Source of the DNA: Photobacterium profundum SS9
GTDB taxonomy: Bacteria > Pseudomonadota > Gammaproteobacteria > Enterobacterales > Vibrionaceae
Assembly (NCBI RefSeq): GCF_000196255.1
Contig: NC_006371.1
Coordinates: forward strand, 1,808,055-1,872,054
Length of the DNA: 64,000 nucleotides
Direction of reading: 5' to 3'
A program made the translations under genes and the position numbers. Positions 1 to 9,044 of the stretch are shown piece after piece (within the stretch, counting starts at the first letter, position 1; every line of letters starts with the position of its first letter). The notes beneath the pieces are model-generated. The model searched no databases and was not told the origin of the DNA. It was given only the letters and a program-made list of their open reading frames with translations.

Positions 1-177
1 CCAGCGTTCAACAAAGATAAATACTTCGGGGTTCTCAGAATCTTGCTGCAAATTATACTCAATACAACCTGGCTCTTTTCTAGTTGGCTCAATTAACTTT
101 AAAGCCTCCGATTTTACTAGTTCAAGTTGATCTTGTTTTGCTTCAACCTTTGCTATGACGACTATGATTTGTGGCAT
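1..177 (-). CDS. Antibiotic biosynthesis monooxygenase (ABM/YgiN-like) domain protein, partial
   Basis: The gene runs off the left edge of the window; 59 N-terminal codons are visible. It starts MPQIIVVIAKVEAK and continues with a segment ending EPGCIEYNL, the usual first half of the small ABM ferredoxin-like fold found in quinol monooxygenases such as YgiN. The ATG at 177 is preceded by an AGGAAA ribosome site about 5 bases away. Family members are about 95-105 residues, so roughly 40 residues lie outside. The catalytic role (oxygenation or stress-related quinone handling) is family knowledge only. Confidence 0.65.
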   Translation of the reverse strand, partial: MPQIIVVIAKVEAKQDQLELVKSEALKLIEPTRKEPGCIEYNLQQDSENPEVFIFVERW

Positions 178-286
178 GATTTTTCCTAAAATTGATATGA
201 AAACGACAGAGCCTATACATATATACTCATAATCATCGTTAGTCCAAATTTAATTTACAGTTTCTATCGCCACACCCTCTATAAAG

Positions 287-1511
287 GGCTTTGTTGCAAA
301 AAATTCAGCCTGGGCTTAGAATCGCTTCTTTCCTCATTTCATCCAGCGACTCAATGACCAACCCCGAATTCAAATGGAAACACTTTGCTCCGGCGTTGTT
401 GAAGTGCTCAGATAATGCTCAATTATTCCATTAACACTGAGTTCAGTTATCATGGCCAATCTATTTATACAGGTTGGCTGTTTAACTAATGCCTTACAAA
501 TACAATAACGCCAAACGCCATCATTTCAAGAAGCATACCTACGCCTTAAATAACTATCGTGAGTACAATCAGGCGCTCAAGCAACGCGGGCGGTTCGACA
601 TTTGGATTTCTGACGATATCATCAAACATTGGCAACATGACGATCGCGTTTATGATGGTACCGGCTCTTCTGTTAAGTACCCTGACAGCACCATCGAAGC
701 CTGCCATTACATCCGACTGGTGTATAAACTTCCCCTACGCCAAGCTCAGGGGTTTATTGAAAACTTACTGATAAAGCTTGGCATGGACAACCTTCAATGC
801 CCTGATTATACGTTGTTATCAAAGCGGCTGAAGCAACTTAATCTTACGGCGCCACGATTTAGAAAGCATGAAAGGCCAGATGACAAAATTGCTGCAATAG
901 CCATTGATTCAACGGGGCTCAATCGATTCGGGAAGGATGAATGGCATCAAGAAAAACATAAGGTTAATGCAAAACGCAGCTGGCGAAAGGCGCATTTTGC
1001 TGTTGATGAAGCTCACTTCATTCAAAGCGCAGTACTCACCGATAAAAATACGATGGATGATCAGGTTGTCGGGACGTTATGCCAGTCCATCATTACGGAT
1101 GTCGAGCACGTCAGTGCCGACAAAATGTATGATACCAATGCGGTGTACCAGACATTAGAAGCCCATTTTCCGAATGCTGAGATTGTTATTCCGCCGAAAG
1201 ACAATACGTTTGCCGATGAGATTCATCACTCTAAGAGGATGAGTAACCTGATAGGTTGCTTCGCCCTTGGCATTATCGGTTGGTAGAGCGTGCGGCAATA
1301 CGGAAAAAGGAATATCTCAGAAACTGCCATGCAACGTTACAAGAAGATAATAGGCAATACATTACACAACAGAGAATTTGAAAATCAGTCAAAGGAAATG
1401 TTACTCGGTTGTTCTATTTTAAATCGCTTTACTCAGCTCGGGATGCCCAATAGCTACCGAGTCGCCTAACCGTATCAAAAGACCTCAAAGTTTTAGTGTT
1501 GCAACAATGCC
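287..1511 (+). mobile_element. IS5-family-like insertion sequence, inactive
   Basis: Imperfect terminal inverted repeats can be read: the left end begins GGCTTTGTTGCA and the right end, on the other strand, GGCATTGTTGCA. The unit is about 1225 bp and contains one transposase frame. I could not find a matching target duplication, so the boundaries are approximate. The transposase carries a nonsense codon, so the element is probably dead. Confidence 0.6.
489..1469 (+). pseudogene. IS5-family transposase with an internal amber codon
   Basis: The frame is open from ATG 489, reads a DDE-type transposase of the IS5/IS903 kind (AIAIDSTGLNRFGKDEW in the middle, VSADKMYDTNAVYQ further on), meets TAG at 1284-1286, then continues in the same frame to TAA at 1467-1469. 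The post-stop part still reads like the family C-terminus (AMQRYKKIIG, then LLGCSILNRFTQLGMP). One nonsense mutation therefore explains the break; the unbroken length would be about 326 residues, normal for the family. Alternative: the stop is a sequencing error. Confidence 0.75.
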
Positions 1512-1612
1512 ATAACCAATAGTAATTGTTTCAAATTTTGCTCCTTAAAACTAACACTTTTTATACGGTGCAGAGCCGCTTTGAGCTACTTAACCCGCAT
1601 TGCTATGTGCAT

Positions 1613-2038
1613 TTACGATTTACCCAAATATGGTGCTAGGAAGTGAATTACTTGGTCATTACATAAACCAATCTCCACCTGAACTCCCGCTTGCTCTAGG
1701 ATTTTTACACCTTTACCGCTATTCCGAGGATCTGGATCAAGCATCGAAACTACCACACGTTTTATACCCGAGTTAATTAACGTATTTGCACACGCGGGTG
1801 TCCTACCGACATACGAACAGGGTTCAAGAGTCACATATGCGGTAATATTTTCCGTCGAACCTGAATAAGAGTTGAGTGCTTGTACTTCTGCATGATTTCC
1901 ACCAATTGCTTGAGTAAAGCCTTCTGAAACAATGAAATCATTTTTAACTAACACACAACCGACTGGCGGATTAGGTGTACAGTCTGGTAAAGCACTTTTT
2001 GAAATTTGCAAAGCTCTAAGCATGAAGATTTCTGACAT
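1613..2038 (-). CDS. RibD-type deaminase domain protein (stand-alone cytidine/deoxycytidylate deaminase fold)
   Basis: 141 residues showing the zinc deaminase signature: HAE at about residue 49 (proton donor Glu) and PCSYVGRTPAC at about 73-83 (zinc Cys pair). The TPNPPVGCV motif near residue 22 and the GRTPAC form are typical of the RibD deaminase half, which removes the amino group of the diaminopyrimidine intermediate in riboflavin synthesis. The reductase half of bifunctional RibD (about 220 residues) is absent and no other rib gene is adjacent, so it is either a stand-alone RibD-like deaminase or a deaminase of another small molecule. It lies alone, downstream of the IS5-like element. 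Confidence 0.75.
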   Translation of the reverse strand: MSEIFMLRALQISKSALPDCTPNPPVGCVLVKNDFIVSEGFTQAIGGNHAEVQALNSYSGSTENITAYVTLEPCSYVGRTPACANTLINSGIKRVVVSMLDPDPRNSGKGVKILEQAGVQVEIGLCNDQVIHFLAPYLGKS

Positions 2039-2621
2039 TAATCCGTATCCTTGTAAATTAACAATAGTTTTGCCGATTTACATATTCTAATTCCCCGCCC
2101 TAAAGTTCACACACAAATCTTCATTAAGAGTCTGTTTTTATCATTAATAAATAATACCAATCAAAACATAAAAACCAGTCGACAAAACCAATCAATCGCC
2201 ACTAACAATCAATATGAAAATATCAATCAGGAAACAGTACGCCATTTACGTATGCCATGTCGTCTGTGACGTATAGGTTATGAATTTAGAGTATCTATGT
2301 GGCTGTCACCTCATAATTAATCTCTAACATTTATTAAATGGATAGATGAATAATCGTGTATGTTTCATGACACAAAATAACAGTGACAGCGTAACAATAA
2401 GGGCGTTTCTATTACTGGATAAACATAAATTACCGAACGTAGGAATTTTTGAAGAAAGCTAATGTGTCAGCAAGAACTCACAAACTCAGCAAGAACAAAC
2501 TCAGCAAGAACTCGCTGACACGTCTATGGACAAAAACGCGTTAGACTATTGAACCTAACGCTCTTACCTAAGATTAGATCAAGTATCTTGATATTTAAAC
2601 GTTTGTAAGCTTTGTAAGTAA
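2039..2621. other. Intergenic region with short repeats, no gene seen
   Basis: No convincing coding frame. At 2467-2511 the word TCAGCAAGAAC occurs three times (periods 19 and 15). The stretch is bounded by GTGTCAGC and GCTGACAC, which can pair, and is followed by GGACAAAAACGCGTTAG, a word related to sequences near 5237, 24050, 29286 and 31147. Confidence 0.5.
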
Positions 2622-2918
2622 CTAGAACGTGTAATCAAACACCACTATATCTTCGAGCAAAGGCCTGAAGACCTCCTTTAGTGCATCGTGCTCGACATGT
2701 GGCAGATAGTTTTGGCGCCCAACTTCATCCTTGAATGTCATCAAAACTGAATGCGTGTAATCTTTGTTCTTACCTTCGGGGCTATCATTAATCCCCCACT
2801 CTACTGATTGCACGCCCTCTACTTTTTCAGGCATAGATTCAAACAAACCTTTAAGCTTATTAATTTCTGAAGCTGGCGATGAATCTTTAAACTTTATCAG
2901 TAAAATATGTCTTATCAT
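2622..2918 (-). CDS. Dabb-family (stress responsive A/B barrel) protein
   Basis: 98 residues. It begins MIRHILLIKFKD, the first strand of the dimeric alpha-beta barrel, followed by GVQSVEWGIN and YTHSVLMTFKD and ending with a YLPHVEH segment and VVFDY, all typical of Dabb (ferredoxin-like) proteins. The family includes stress proteins and small-molecule cyclases or monooxygenase-like enzymes. It is the last gene of the minus-strand cluster with an SDR enzyme, a GlcG-like protein and an IclR regulator. A terminal role in catabolism of a small organic acid or aromatic is inference. Confidence 0.8.
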   Translation of the reverse strand: MIRHILLIKFKDSSPASEINKLKGLFESMPEKVEGVQSVEWGINDSPEGKNKDYTHSVLMTFKDEVGRQNYLPHVEHDALKEVFRPLLEDIVVFDYTF

Positions 2919-2996
2919 TTTCTCTTCCTAGTAACTGCATTAAGGGGAGACAACGCTCAGTCCCCCCCTTTGATTCGTTAAAGTGCTGACGAGTGT

Positions 2997-3749
2997 TTAT
3001 TGTATTGGTTGGCCAGTATGAAGTTCCAACCCACCAGAAACTGGTAAGTTGATACCATTGCATGAGCTGGATGCCTCAGAGGCCAAGAAATACATCGCTT
3101 CGGCGACTTCTTTTGGTGTACAGATCCTACCTAGAGGGTTAGCCTTATTAAACTTATCAATCACCGCTGGGGGATTGGCAAGAAACATCGGAGTTGCACA
3201 AGCAGCAGGACAAACATTATTCACTCTAATGTTATATTTTCCGTAATCGAGTGCCATCGCTCGGACTAAGTTGACGACTGCCCCCTTTGCAGCGTTGTAG
3301 GCTGCCATCTGATGATCCCCATTTAAGCCCGATACCGAGGCTGTATTTACAATCGTACCTCCACCTTGTTCAATCATGTGTGGTACAAAGTATTTACTCA
3401 TCAAAAAAATCGATTTTACATCGACATCAAACAATAAATCCCAATCCGCTTCTTGCGTTTGATGCAATTCACCACCACGCCAAATACCTGCATTGTTAAT
3501 CACACTGTCGATTCGTCCAAAGTTTGCAAACGCAAATTGTGAGACTTGCGCAACCTCTGACGCCTTAGTGATATCACACCATTGAAAGTAAACTTCAGTA
3601 TAACCTTGTTTCTGAAGCCCTAGACATTGTTGTTGTCCTTGATCTTCATTAGCGTCAATCATCAAGACTCGCCAATGCTTTTCAAGAAACAACTTGCTTG
3701 CAGCTAATCCCATGCCTGATGCCGCACCAGTAATCACGACGGTTTTCAT
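2997..3749 (-). CDS. Short-chain dehydrogenase/reductase
   Basis: 250 residues with the classical SDR layout: nucleotide-binding TGAASGMG at the N-terminus, NNAG near residue 88, and a catalytic Ser followed by YNAAK near residue 150. The end (GINLPVSGGLELHTGQPIQ) fits the family. I chose the ATG at 3749 because AAGGAG stands 7 bases upstream; a TTG one codon earlier is less likely. The acidic residue in the second strand (MIDANED) suggests NAD rather than NADP. The start is 11 bases from the stop of the upstream GlcG-like gene, so they are probably cotranscribed. Substrate unknown. Confidence 0.85.
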   Translation of the reverse strand: MKTVVITGAASGMGLAASKLFLEKHWRVLMIDANEDQGQQQCLGLQKQGYTEVYFQWCDITKASEVAQVSQFAFANFGRIDSVINNAGIWRGGELHQTQEADWDLLFDVDVKSIFLMSKYFVPHMIEQGGGTIVNTASVSGLNGDHQMAAYNAAKGAVVNLVRAMALDYGKYNIRVNNVCPAACATPMFLANPPAVIDKFNKANPLGRICTPKEVAEAMYFLASEASSSCNGINLPVSGGLELHTGQPIQ

Positions 3750-3760
3750 CAAGACTCTCC

Positions 3761-4156
3761 TTATTGTTGCACAGCAAATTGAGCGATGGCTTCATCGGCT
3801 TCAAGGGTGGCTCCTGCAACACCAATAGCCCCAATTACTTTACCTTGCTCATTACGGATCATTACACCGCCACCAAAGGAAATTAGGCCTCCATTAGTCG
3901 CTTCAAGTGTATAAATGGCACCGCCAGGTTTAGCCATTGTTCCCAACTCCGCACTATTTGTTTGGAAAAGGGCTGCGGTTCTGGCTTTTTTTACCGCAAC
4001 ATCAATCGCTCCTAGTGGCGCATCATCCATACGCTGAAAGTGTACTAATAGCCCTGCTAGATCCACGACACTGACACAAATATTAAACTCTTGTTGTTCA
4101 GCTTGTTTTATGGCGATAGAGGTCAACTGTTTTGCTAAGTCGAGAGAAATCATCAT
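3761..4156 (-). CDS. GlcG/HbpS-family protein
   Basis: 131 residues, start MMISLDLAKQL with two consecutive ATG codons; AGGAG lies 3 and 6 bases upstream of the first and second, so the second (4153) may be used. The glycine-rich segment (GGAIYTLEATNGGLISFGGG) and the closing GVAGATLEADEAIA are typical of the GlcG/HbpS fold, linked to heme binding or glycolate-type operons. It is the first structural gene after the IclR regulator and is followed closely by the SDR gene. Exact role unknown. Confidence 0.75.
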   Translation of the reverse strand: MMISLDLAKQLTSIAIKQAEQQEFNICVSVVDLAGLLVHFQRMDDAPLGAIDVAVKKARTAALFQTNSAELGTMAKPGGAIYTLEATNGGLISFGGGVMIRNEQGKVIGAIGVAGATLEADEAIAQFAVQQ

Positions 4157-4259
4157 CGTCTCCTAATTGTTCCAGTGAAAGAGGCAATCAGTTTAACCAG
4201 ACAGGTTTTAGGTAGCAGGAGAACGATGAAAATAGTGATTGAAATTCGATAATGTCGAA

Positions 4260-4955
4260 CTAATTAAGGAATACTTGAGCAAAATGACGCAGTTTCGCTT
4301 CAGTTAATTCATCATTAGCACCACTTAATCCAGCAACAGCCACAAGCTCACCATTCATATATAGGGGAATGGCCAAACAGTGCAGTCTAGGTTCTGCTTG
4401 CTCAAGATCTAATGCAAATCCTTGTCGAATGATCTGCTCAATTTCAGTCTCTATTGAAGGCGTCAACACTCCTTGAATTCTAAGTGCCCGTTGTAGTTGA
4501 GGATTGAAAGATACAAATATTTTACCAATAGCTGAATCGATTAAACTCTCTCGGCGTCCCCTTGGGCTACGTATCGTCAGTGGATTGTCTTTTTCTATGG
4601 CGTCAATATAAAGGTACTCATCTGCCCCACTTTGAATTGCTAGATAGGCGGTGTTATTGGAAAATTGTGCCATTTTCTTTAGTAGAGGATAGAAATGACG
4701 ACGAATAGATTCGTCTCTTTGTTCAAGAGGTTTGGATAGCTCCCTCAACCTTAAGCCAAGTTGGTAAGCTTGCCCTGTACGTTCAACGTATCCTAGTTTA
4801 ACCAGCGTAGCGAGTAGTCCATGCACGGTCGTTTTGGGTAGTTTAACTGATTGGGCGATAGCTTGTAGAAACAGTGGAGACTCTGCAAGAGAGAGTGCTT
4901 CCAAAATGACGAAACCCCGTTCTAGCGATTGAATCGTTTTGCCTTTGGTGTTCAT
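4260..4955 (-). CDS. IclR-family transcriptional regulator
   Basis: 231 residues. The N-terminal 65 residues are a winged helix (SLERGFVILEALSL, then LPKTTVHGLLATLVKLGYVERT), and the C-terminal effector domain shows AIGKIFVSF and a late LVAVAGLSGAND segment. ATG 4955 has AAGGG 6 bases upstream; an upstream TTG is less likely. It lies on the same strand about 100 bp upstream of the GlcG-SDR-Dabb genes and probably controls them and itself in response to a small organic acid. That target is inferred from position. Confidence 0.85.
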   Translation of the reverse strand: MNTKGKTIQSLERGFVILEALSLAESPLFLQAIAQSVKLPKTTVHGLLATLVKLGYVERTGQAYQLGLRLRELSKPLEQRDESIRRHFYPLLKKMAQFSNNTAYLAIQSGADEYLYIDAIEKDNPLTIRSPRGRRESLIDSAIGKIFVSFNPQLQRALRIQGVLTPSIETEIEQIIRQGFALDLEQAEPRLHCLAIPLYMNGELVAVAGLSGANDELTEAKLRHFAQVFLN

Positions 4956-5279
4956 CTTTGCCCTTAAAAACAATGGAAGTGAATTAGCCTGTAAATGGTT
5001 TTAACTAGATTAAGGTAACGATGTCCGTCTATTTCCTATCAGGCAAAGCAATTGAATCATGCTTCCTTAGGTATTCTGTTTTAAATCATGCCTTAACAAC
5101 GGAATTGTTGATAAAATCATTGCTCAAGACGCAGTTAGCCAGTTGGCTGACGGACACGCATACCAAGCCTAAGCACATTAGAAAATGTACAGTAAATTAG
5201 CAATCTTCATTTTTTGTTCATTCCTCTAGCTAACTCATTTTGGGGCAAAAACGATTTAGAGTGATCACGCTAAACCGTG

Positions 5280-5304
5280 AAAAGGCCACGGACGTGACCT
5301 TTTT
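5280..5304 (+). terminator. Intrinsic terminator-like hairpin
   Basis: AAAAGGcCAC / GTGaCCTTTT pairs with a short loop and a T run. A very similar hairpin (AAAAGGcCGC / GCGaCCTTTT) stands near 31157-31180. No intact gene precedes it here, so it may belong to a dispersed intergenic repeat. Confidence 0.55.
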
Positions 5305-5378
5305 GCTTGTTTATCAACTCCCCCTCAGATGCCGACTAAAGGGTATTCAGATTTAGATGAAGAAAAAAAGCAATTACG

Positions 5379-5498
5379 AACTACATCACAGGATATTATA
5401 GCCAGGTTAGGCCGCATCAATATAACGGCGGTTTAACTCCAAATGAATTAGAGCGATTATACTGGTTAGAATACAAAACCGTGGCCAAAATTAGTTGA
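5379..5498 (+). pseudogene. IS3-family orfB remnant (C-terminal 39 codons)
   Basis: The frame reads YYSQVRPHQYNGGLTPNELE and ends KTVAKIS-stop, the characteristic C-terminus of IS3-family OrfB transposases. The following bases (TTGACCACTTCACC) look like an IS3-type terminal repeat. The rest of the element is missing, so this is a relic marking an old deletion. Confidence 0.75.
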
Positions 5499-6039
5499 CC
5501 ACTTCACCAGTAGAAAACAGTTTTTAGCATCATTAAAAGGTTTCCTTGATAATACGTGCATACCTATTACGTTACTCATGAGTTCACTTCACCACAGTAG
5601 ATGAAGTTTACAAGTAGTGAACATTGATTATTTTTTTTACACCCTCAAATCTCGCCTTTCTTTACTGCCCTAGCCATCGCGTAGCGATAAAGCTACCTCG
5701 TAACATTCATCGTATGCCCTACCTTATTGTCGTATGACAAAAGACACTAACAGCACGTTCTCATACTTCCCTAGTCGCTCATATAGCAACGATAACCACC
5801 ATACCTAATAAATAACCTCGACGGGGCCCGTTTAATTGCCCTGTAACACTTACAAGGCAGATAAATATAATCAATTTAATGGGAACTACCTTGATCTATT
5901 CTTGAGACCTATCTAAATAAAGTTATTTAATAACTTTGTGGATTAGAGGTACGAAAAAACACCTAAAAGCTCTAAGCCTAAAAAGCTCCCCCATTCTTTA
6001 CCCCTGCTCCTTACTTCCATTTTAAACCCATAACACACA

Positions 6040-6170
6040 AGGTTATCCACAGACCCCACCTCACCACCCAAAAAGGTCGCCTTTTCAAACCTCTACGGGG
6101 AGGAGATGTTGGAACTCCTATCAATATCAAGATAACAATAATCAAAAACTATCAATATTTTATACAGACG
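6040..6170. other. Candidate replication origin downstream of rep
   Basis: A perfect DnaA box TTATCCACA lies at 6043-6051, about 170 bp past the rep stop codon. It is followed by an AT-rich stretch with CTATCAATAT repeated at 6118-6127 and 6149-6158. In IncFII plasmids such as R1 the origin with its DnaA box also lies just downstream of repA, so the arrangement fits. Function is inferred. Confidence 0.5.
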
Positions 6171-6217
6171 TGCGAAAGCCTCCGCGGGAGCGGGTTATTA
6201 ATAATTTAGGGGATTAT

Positions 6218-6856
6218 TTAAGCGCTGCTGAAGATACCTGCCTGATATTGGCTGGGAACCTCATCATAAGTCACGGGCTCACCATGGCCTTGCTTGGTGT
6301 GTTTTCGGATTTTATTAAATATCTTGTATCCATACCAGATAGAAGACCGACTTTGGCTAATACGAGAAGCCACACACTTTGCGCGCGACTCTCGAATATC
6401 TTTTTTATGCTCAAGGTTAAGATCGCTAAAAAATAGCTTTGTGAATTCTTTCAGGGAAGCGATCGAACGGATCAAGGGAGACTCATCTGTTCCGTTAATG
6501 GTTAGCGCAGACTTTGAGATGAGATAACCTGCATTTACAAGCTGCTTAATGGCACGATACCACCGGCCTTTGGTAATAAACTCACCAAACATCCCTTTAT
6601 AACGCTTCATTAAATTGACATGTGTAATACCATGCATTGCATCAGTATTACATATACCAACTTGGTTATTTTCTGCATCCATTGCCGCTAGCATAACGCG
6701 AATTACACGCACCAACGTAACCCGCTGGCGTTTCTGTAGCGGCTTAATATTACTATTGACTTCCCACAGACGCTTAAACATATGCGGCGCATTGACGAAC
6801 TTATCAAATGCGGCCGAATAACGTTTAGCGTAATGGGTTAACTTAACCATTTTCAT
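6218..6856 (-). CDS. Putative replication initiator, IncFII RepA-like
   Basis: 212 basic residues. The middle (FITKGRWYRAIKQLVNAGYL) reads like the winged-helix region of IncFII-type RepA proteins, where a Thr/Arg-rich helix is followed by LxxLGLI. A second segment (LKEFTKLFFSDLNLEHKKDI) matches their spacing, and the C-terminus is rich in Lys and Arg. Plasmid R1 RepA is about 285 residues, so this is a short relative. Its start overlaps the upstream gene by four bases (ATGA). A DnaA box and repeats lie downstream. The assignment is by pattern, not by search. Confidence 0.5.
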   Translation of the reverse strand: MKMVKLTHYAKRYSAAFDKFVNAPHMFKRLWEVNSNIKPLQKRQRVTLVRVIRVMLAAMDAENNQVGICNTDAMHGITHVNLMKRYKGMFGEFITKGRWYRAIKQLVNAGYLISKSALTINGTDESPLIRSIASLKEFTKLFFSDLNLEHKKDIRESRAKCVASRISQSRSSIWYGYKIFNKIRKHTKQGHGEPVTYDEVPSQYQAGIFSSA

Positions 6857-7080
6857 TGACTGGGCTCACATGAAGTGACGATTAACGAACCCGAAAAGAA
6901 ACGAATGGATTCCTGCCGCTCAATTGCACTGTGTATTTCAGCGAGCTCTGTTAACGGTAGGTGCGAGTACGCTTTAGACTTGAGGTAATTGGCGGCCCTC
7001 TCTTCGGGGATCACGACAATTTCACGGCCATTGTGAAAAAATCGCGCGCCATCAAATATTTGAATATTGATATTCATCAT
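6853..7080 (-). CDS. Hypothetical protein of the P2-like element
   Basis: 75 residues, beginning MMNINIQIFDGARFFHNGRE; two adjacent ATG codons are possible starts. It overlaps the upstream gene by 29 bases and the rep start by 4, so it is translationally coupled within the early operon. No recognisable domain; the charged helix EERAANYLKSKAYS could bind a partner. Position directly before rep suggests a role in replication control, which is inference. Confidence 0.6.
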   Translation of the reverse strand: MMNINIQIFDGARFFHNGREIVVIPEERAANYLKSKAYSHLPLTELAEIHSAIERQESIRFFSGSLIVTSCEPSQ

Positions 7081-7420
7081 CTCGCTCCACCGCTAAACGG
7101 CTCATCAAAAAGGCATGATGATGGTTTCCATATGCGCCAGCGTGAACATCTCCATATTTTTTCCGTATTGCGGCGATATGAAACATATAGTCCCCAGTAA
7201 ATCGATCCATCGCCCTATCGGAATGTGCATAGTACGCAAAGCGAATATAATAATGACCCAGTAAACTTGGATTAACAAAAACACTTAAATCATCCGCCCA
7301 ATCACAGCTAACCCTACCTTCTGGTATCTGCCTCATTAACTGCCATGCTAGCTTCCACTTCTGCTTAGGTGTTAAAGGGGCTTTTGGGTTTGGTACCTCA
7401 ACATCAATATCAATTTTCAT
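7052..7420 (-). CDS. Hypothetical protein of the P2-like element
   Basis: 122 residues with many aromatic residues (HYYIRFAYYAHSDRAMDRF) and a His-rich tail (GNHHHAFLMSRL). No family recognised. Its start abuts the stop of the upstream gene at 7420, and its 3' end overlaps the next gene, as in compact phage early operons. Confidence 0.6.
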   Translation of the reverse strand: MKIDIDVEVPNPKAPLTPKQKWKLAWQLMRQIPEGRVSCDWADDLSVFVNPSLLGHYYIRFAYYAHSDRAMDRFTGDYMFHIAAIRKKYGDVHAGAYGNHHHAFLMSRLAVERDDEYQYSNI

Positions 7421-7686
7421 CAGAACGGTAGTCCTTCAAAATGTATTAGCTTTCTAAGCTCGCTTTTTACAACTAAGCGATCGCATTGTTCGCGAGCATC
7501 AAGCGCACGTTTTGCATGAATAAATAATCGACTTATCAGTTCTGAACTATCTTCATTTATCATGAACCGTTGCTCGATACGCTTGATATCAGCAAGCAAC
7601 GGATAGCCATACTTATCCGACTCAAACCGTCTTGCTACTCGATACATTTCTTTAAACAATTGCTTAGTTGTAAATTGTTTACTCAC
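7420..7686 (-). CDS. Hypothetical protein of the P2-like element, GTG start
   Basis: 88 residues from a GTG at 7686 (MSKQFTTKQLFKEMYRVARR). This start is preferred over an ATG at 7725 because GGGGG lies 5-6 bases upstream of it and the extra N-terminus would be read through a leader-like stretch. Helical, basic and lysine-rich; no known domain. It begins the tightly packed run of four genes ending in rep. Confidence 0.55.
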   Translation of the reverse strand: MSKQFTTKQLFKEMYRVARRFESDKYGYPLLADIKRIEQRFMINEDSSELISRLFIHAKRALDAREQCDRLVVKSELRKLIHFEGLPF

Positions 7687-8059
7687 GATTACCCCCGATA
7701 AAAGTAGCCTCATCCTGAGGCTCAAAGGTCATGTCCTCATAACCCCTCCGTGACGTAGAGGAGCCGACTCGTTACGTAGCGAGTCCACGTTTGCCGTATT
7801 CGGTGTTCACTTGCAACTTTATGCGTTCATTTTTAGTCTTAATAGGTGCATTTGCCCTTGATGTAAGGAGTGCCACTTCCCTGTGGCCATGCAGACTATT
7901 ATGATCCCTGTAACGTGGGGAGGCCGACTCGTTGCGCGGCTAGTACGCGTCTGTTTGATTAGGATTTCCACCAACCAACCCAACAAAAGAGGTAAAAATA
8001 CCGCCCTACGTGGCAATTGAATAACAAGTACACCCGCTATTCGATTGCCTGGTCAGGGA
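7687..8059. repeat. Gene-free stretch with two related hairpin-forming repeats
   Basis: Two copies of a CCGACTCGTT-containing palindromic word stand at about 7750-7792 and 7912-7952. In the first, ACTCG and CGAGT flank TTACGTAG and can pair. A 65-codon frame overlaps this region but has no family likeness and no good ribosome site. The repeats could be operator or packaging-like sites of the element. Confidence 0.45.
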
Positions 8060-8305
8060 TTAAACTGGCGTAGGTGAATTGCCATGTAGCTCAAGTGATT
8101 GTGCTTCCATTTGAAACTTATGCGCTAACTCTCCATCCCCCATGTCAGCCAATGCATTCAACTGATTAGCAACACGCTCATTAAGACGCGAAATACGGAA
8201 AGCTGCTGTGTTTTCTGGTGTCTGATTTTCAGCATGACAAGCCACAGTGAATTGGTAGTGATTCACAACGCCGTTATAGATCTCGCTAATTGATGAAATG
8301 ATCAT
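8060..8305 (-). CDS. Small early protein of the P2-like element
   Basis: 81 residues, MIISSISEIYNGVVNHYQF onward, with an Asn/Ala-rich helical middle. The start at 8305 overlaps the stop of the cox-like gene as ATGA, which favours it over an upstream ATG at 8356 that would lie inside cox. Small unknown genes directly follow cox in P2-like phages. Function unknown. Confidence 0.6.
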   Translation of the reverse strand: MIISSISEIYNGVVNHYQFTVACHAENQTPENTAAFRISRLNERVANQLNALADMGDGELAHKFQMEAQSLELHGNSPTPV

Positions 8306-8577
8306 GCTTTCCCCCCACGAGGAATACCACCTATACGGTCTCGCCACGAAAACCACTCTTCAGGCGCACCATCAATGACATCCAACGCATAGTTAGCAAA
8401 TTCAACCATGTTAATAATACTTTCTCTTTGCCCTTCCGTCTTAGGCATAACGGGGAGCTTTCCATCAGTAACCATGTCTGTTACTGCTCGCTCAGTCTTG
8501 CCGTAAATCTCTGCAAATCTTTTCGCTGTCACCAGTGGCGATTCAATAACAACTGTTATTCGTCTTGATTCTTGCAT
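8302..8577 (-). CDS. cox: Cox-like DNA-binding regulator / excisionase
   Basis: 91 residues. The segment TAKRFAEIYGKTERAVTDMV followed by DGKLPVMPK is the winged-helix excisionase-type motif seen in P2 Cox proteins, which repress the C/int promoter and assist excision. It is the first gene transcribed away from the repressor gene, exactly where cox lies in P2. Identification is by motif plus position. Confidence 0.65.
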   Translation of the reverse strand: MQESRRITVVIESPLVTAKRFAEIYGKTERAVTDMVTDGKLPVMPKTEGQRESIINMVEFANYALDVIDGAPEEWFSWRDRIGGIPRGGKA

Positions 8578-8672
8578 GCTGTGATATCCTTTAAGGTTGC
8601 CTAGCTCGCTCAGGCGGGGGGTAGCTAACAGCTTACCAGTTCATGAACATTAATTTACAGGATCCAATAAAC
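8578..8672. promoter_or_regulatory. Divergent cox / C switch region
   Basis: The 95 bp between the divergent cox-like and repressor genes must hold both promoters and the operators. It contains TAGCT twice (8601, 8626 area) around a G-run. In P2 the C repressor binds direct repeats in this interval. Exact promoter boxes are not obvious by eye. Confidence 0.45.
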
Positions 8673-8972
8673 ATGTCAATAAGCCAAGGGGAAAAACTTA
8701 AATCAATTAGAGAGGCTGAGTGCCTCGCAAGAACGGCAATGGCAAAAATGCTTGAAATGCCATATTCAACTTTAACTAGCTATGAAAGAGACACTACAAC
8801 AATGAATTACAACGTTATTTGTAAGCTATTAACACATGATCGCTTTATCAAATACTCACTTTGGTTTACCACCGATCAGACAGCACCTGAAGCCGGGCAG
8901 ATTTCGCCGGATTTAACACACTGTGGGCCAGAGAAAAGAACATCTGGCCGATCAGGAAAGAAAACTGGCTAG
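8673..8972 (+). CDS. P2 C-type immunity repressor
   Basis: 99 residues from ATG 8673, the same length as P2 C. It begins MSISQGEKLKSIREAE, has a helix-turn-helix (TAMAKMLEMPYSTLTSYER), and then the C-family tail KYSLWFTTDQTAPEAGQISP ending SGKKTG, which matches my memory of P2 C closely. AGGA lies about 9 bases upstream; an ATG at 8643 in frame would add 10 residues. It should maintain the integrated state by repressing the cox promoter. Confidence 0.8.
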   Translation: MSISQGEKLKSIREAECLARTAMAKMLEMPYSTLTSYERDTTTMNYNVICKLLTHDRFIKYSLWFTTDQTAPEAGQISPDLTHCGPEKRTSGRSGKKTG

Positions 8973-9044
8973 CTCTCTGGTTTGAAAAAAATGTTCGAGA
9001 TGATATAGAAAAAAACCTGAATTTCAGTTTTGGAGGGCATGTAT

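Larger units (their letters stand above)
4974..6039. other. Long gene-poor region between the IclR operon and the phage-like element
   Basis: Apart from the IS3 relic and the terminator-like hairpin no coding region is convincing. A short frame near 5100-5170 (NGIVDKIIAQDAVSQLADG) may be another gene relic. Several in-frame stops and A/T-rich runs follow up to 6040. Confidence 0.5.

Noticed and set aside
7819..8016. 65-codon minus-strand frame in the P2-like element
   Set aside because: No ribosome site, unusual composition, and it overlaps the palindromic repeats.
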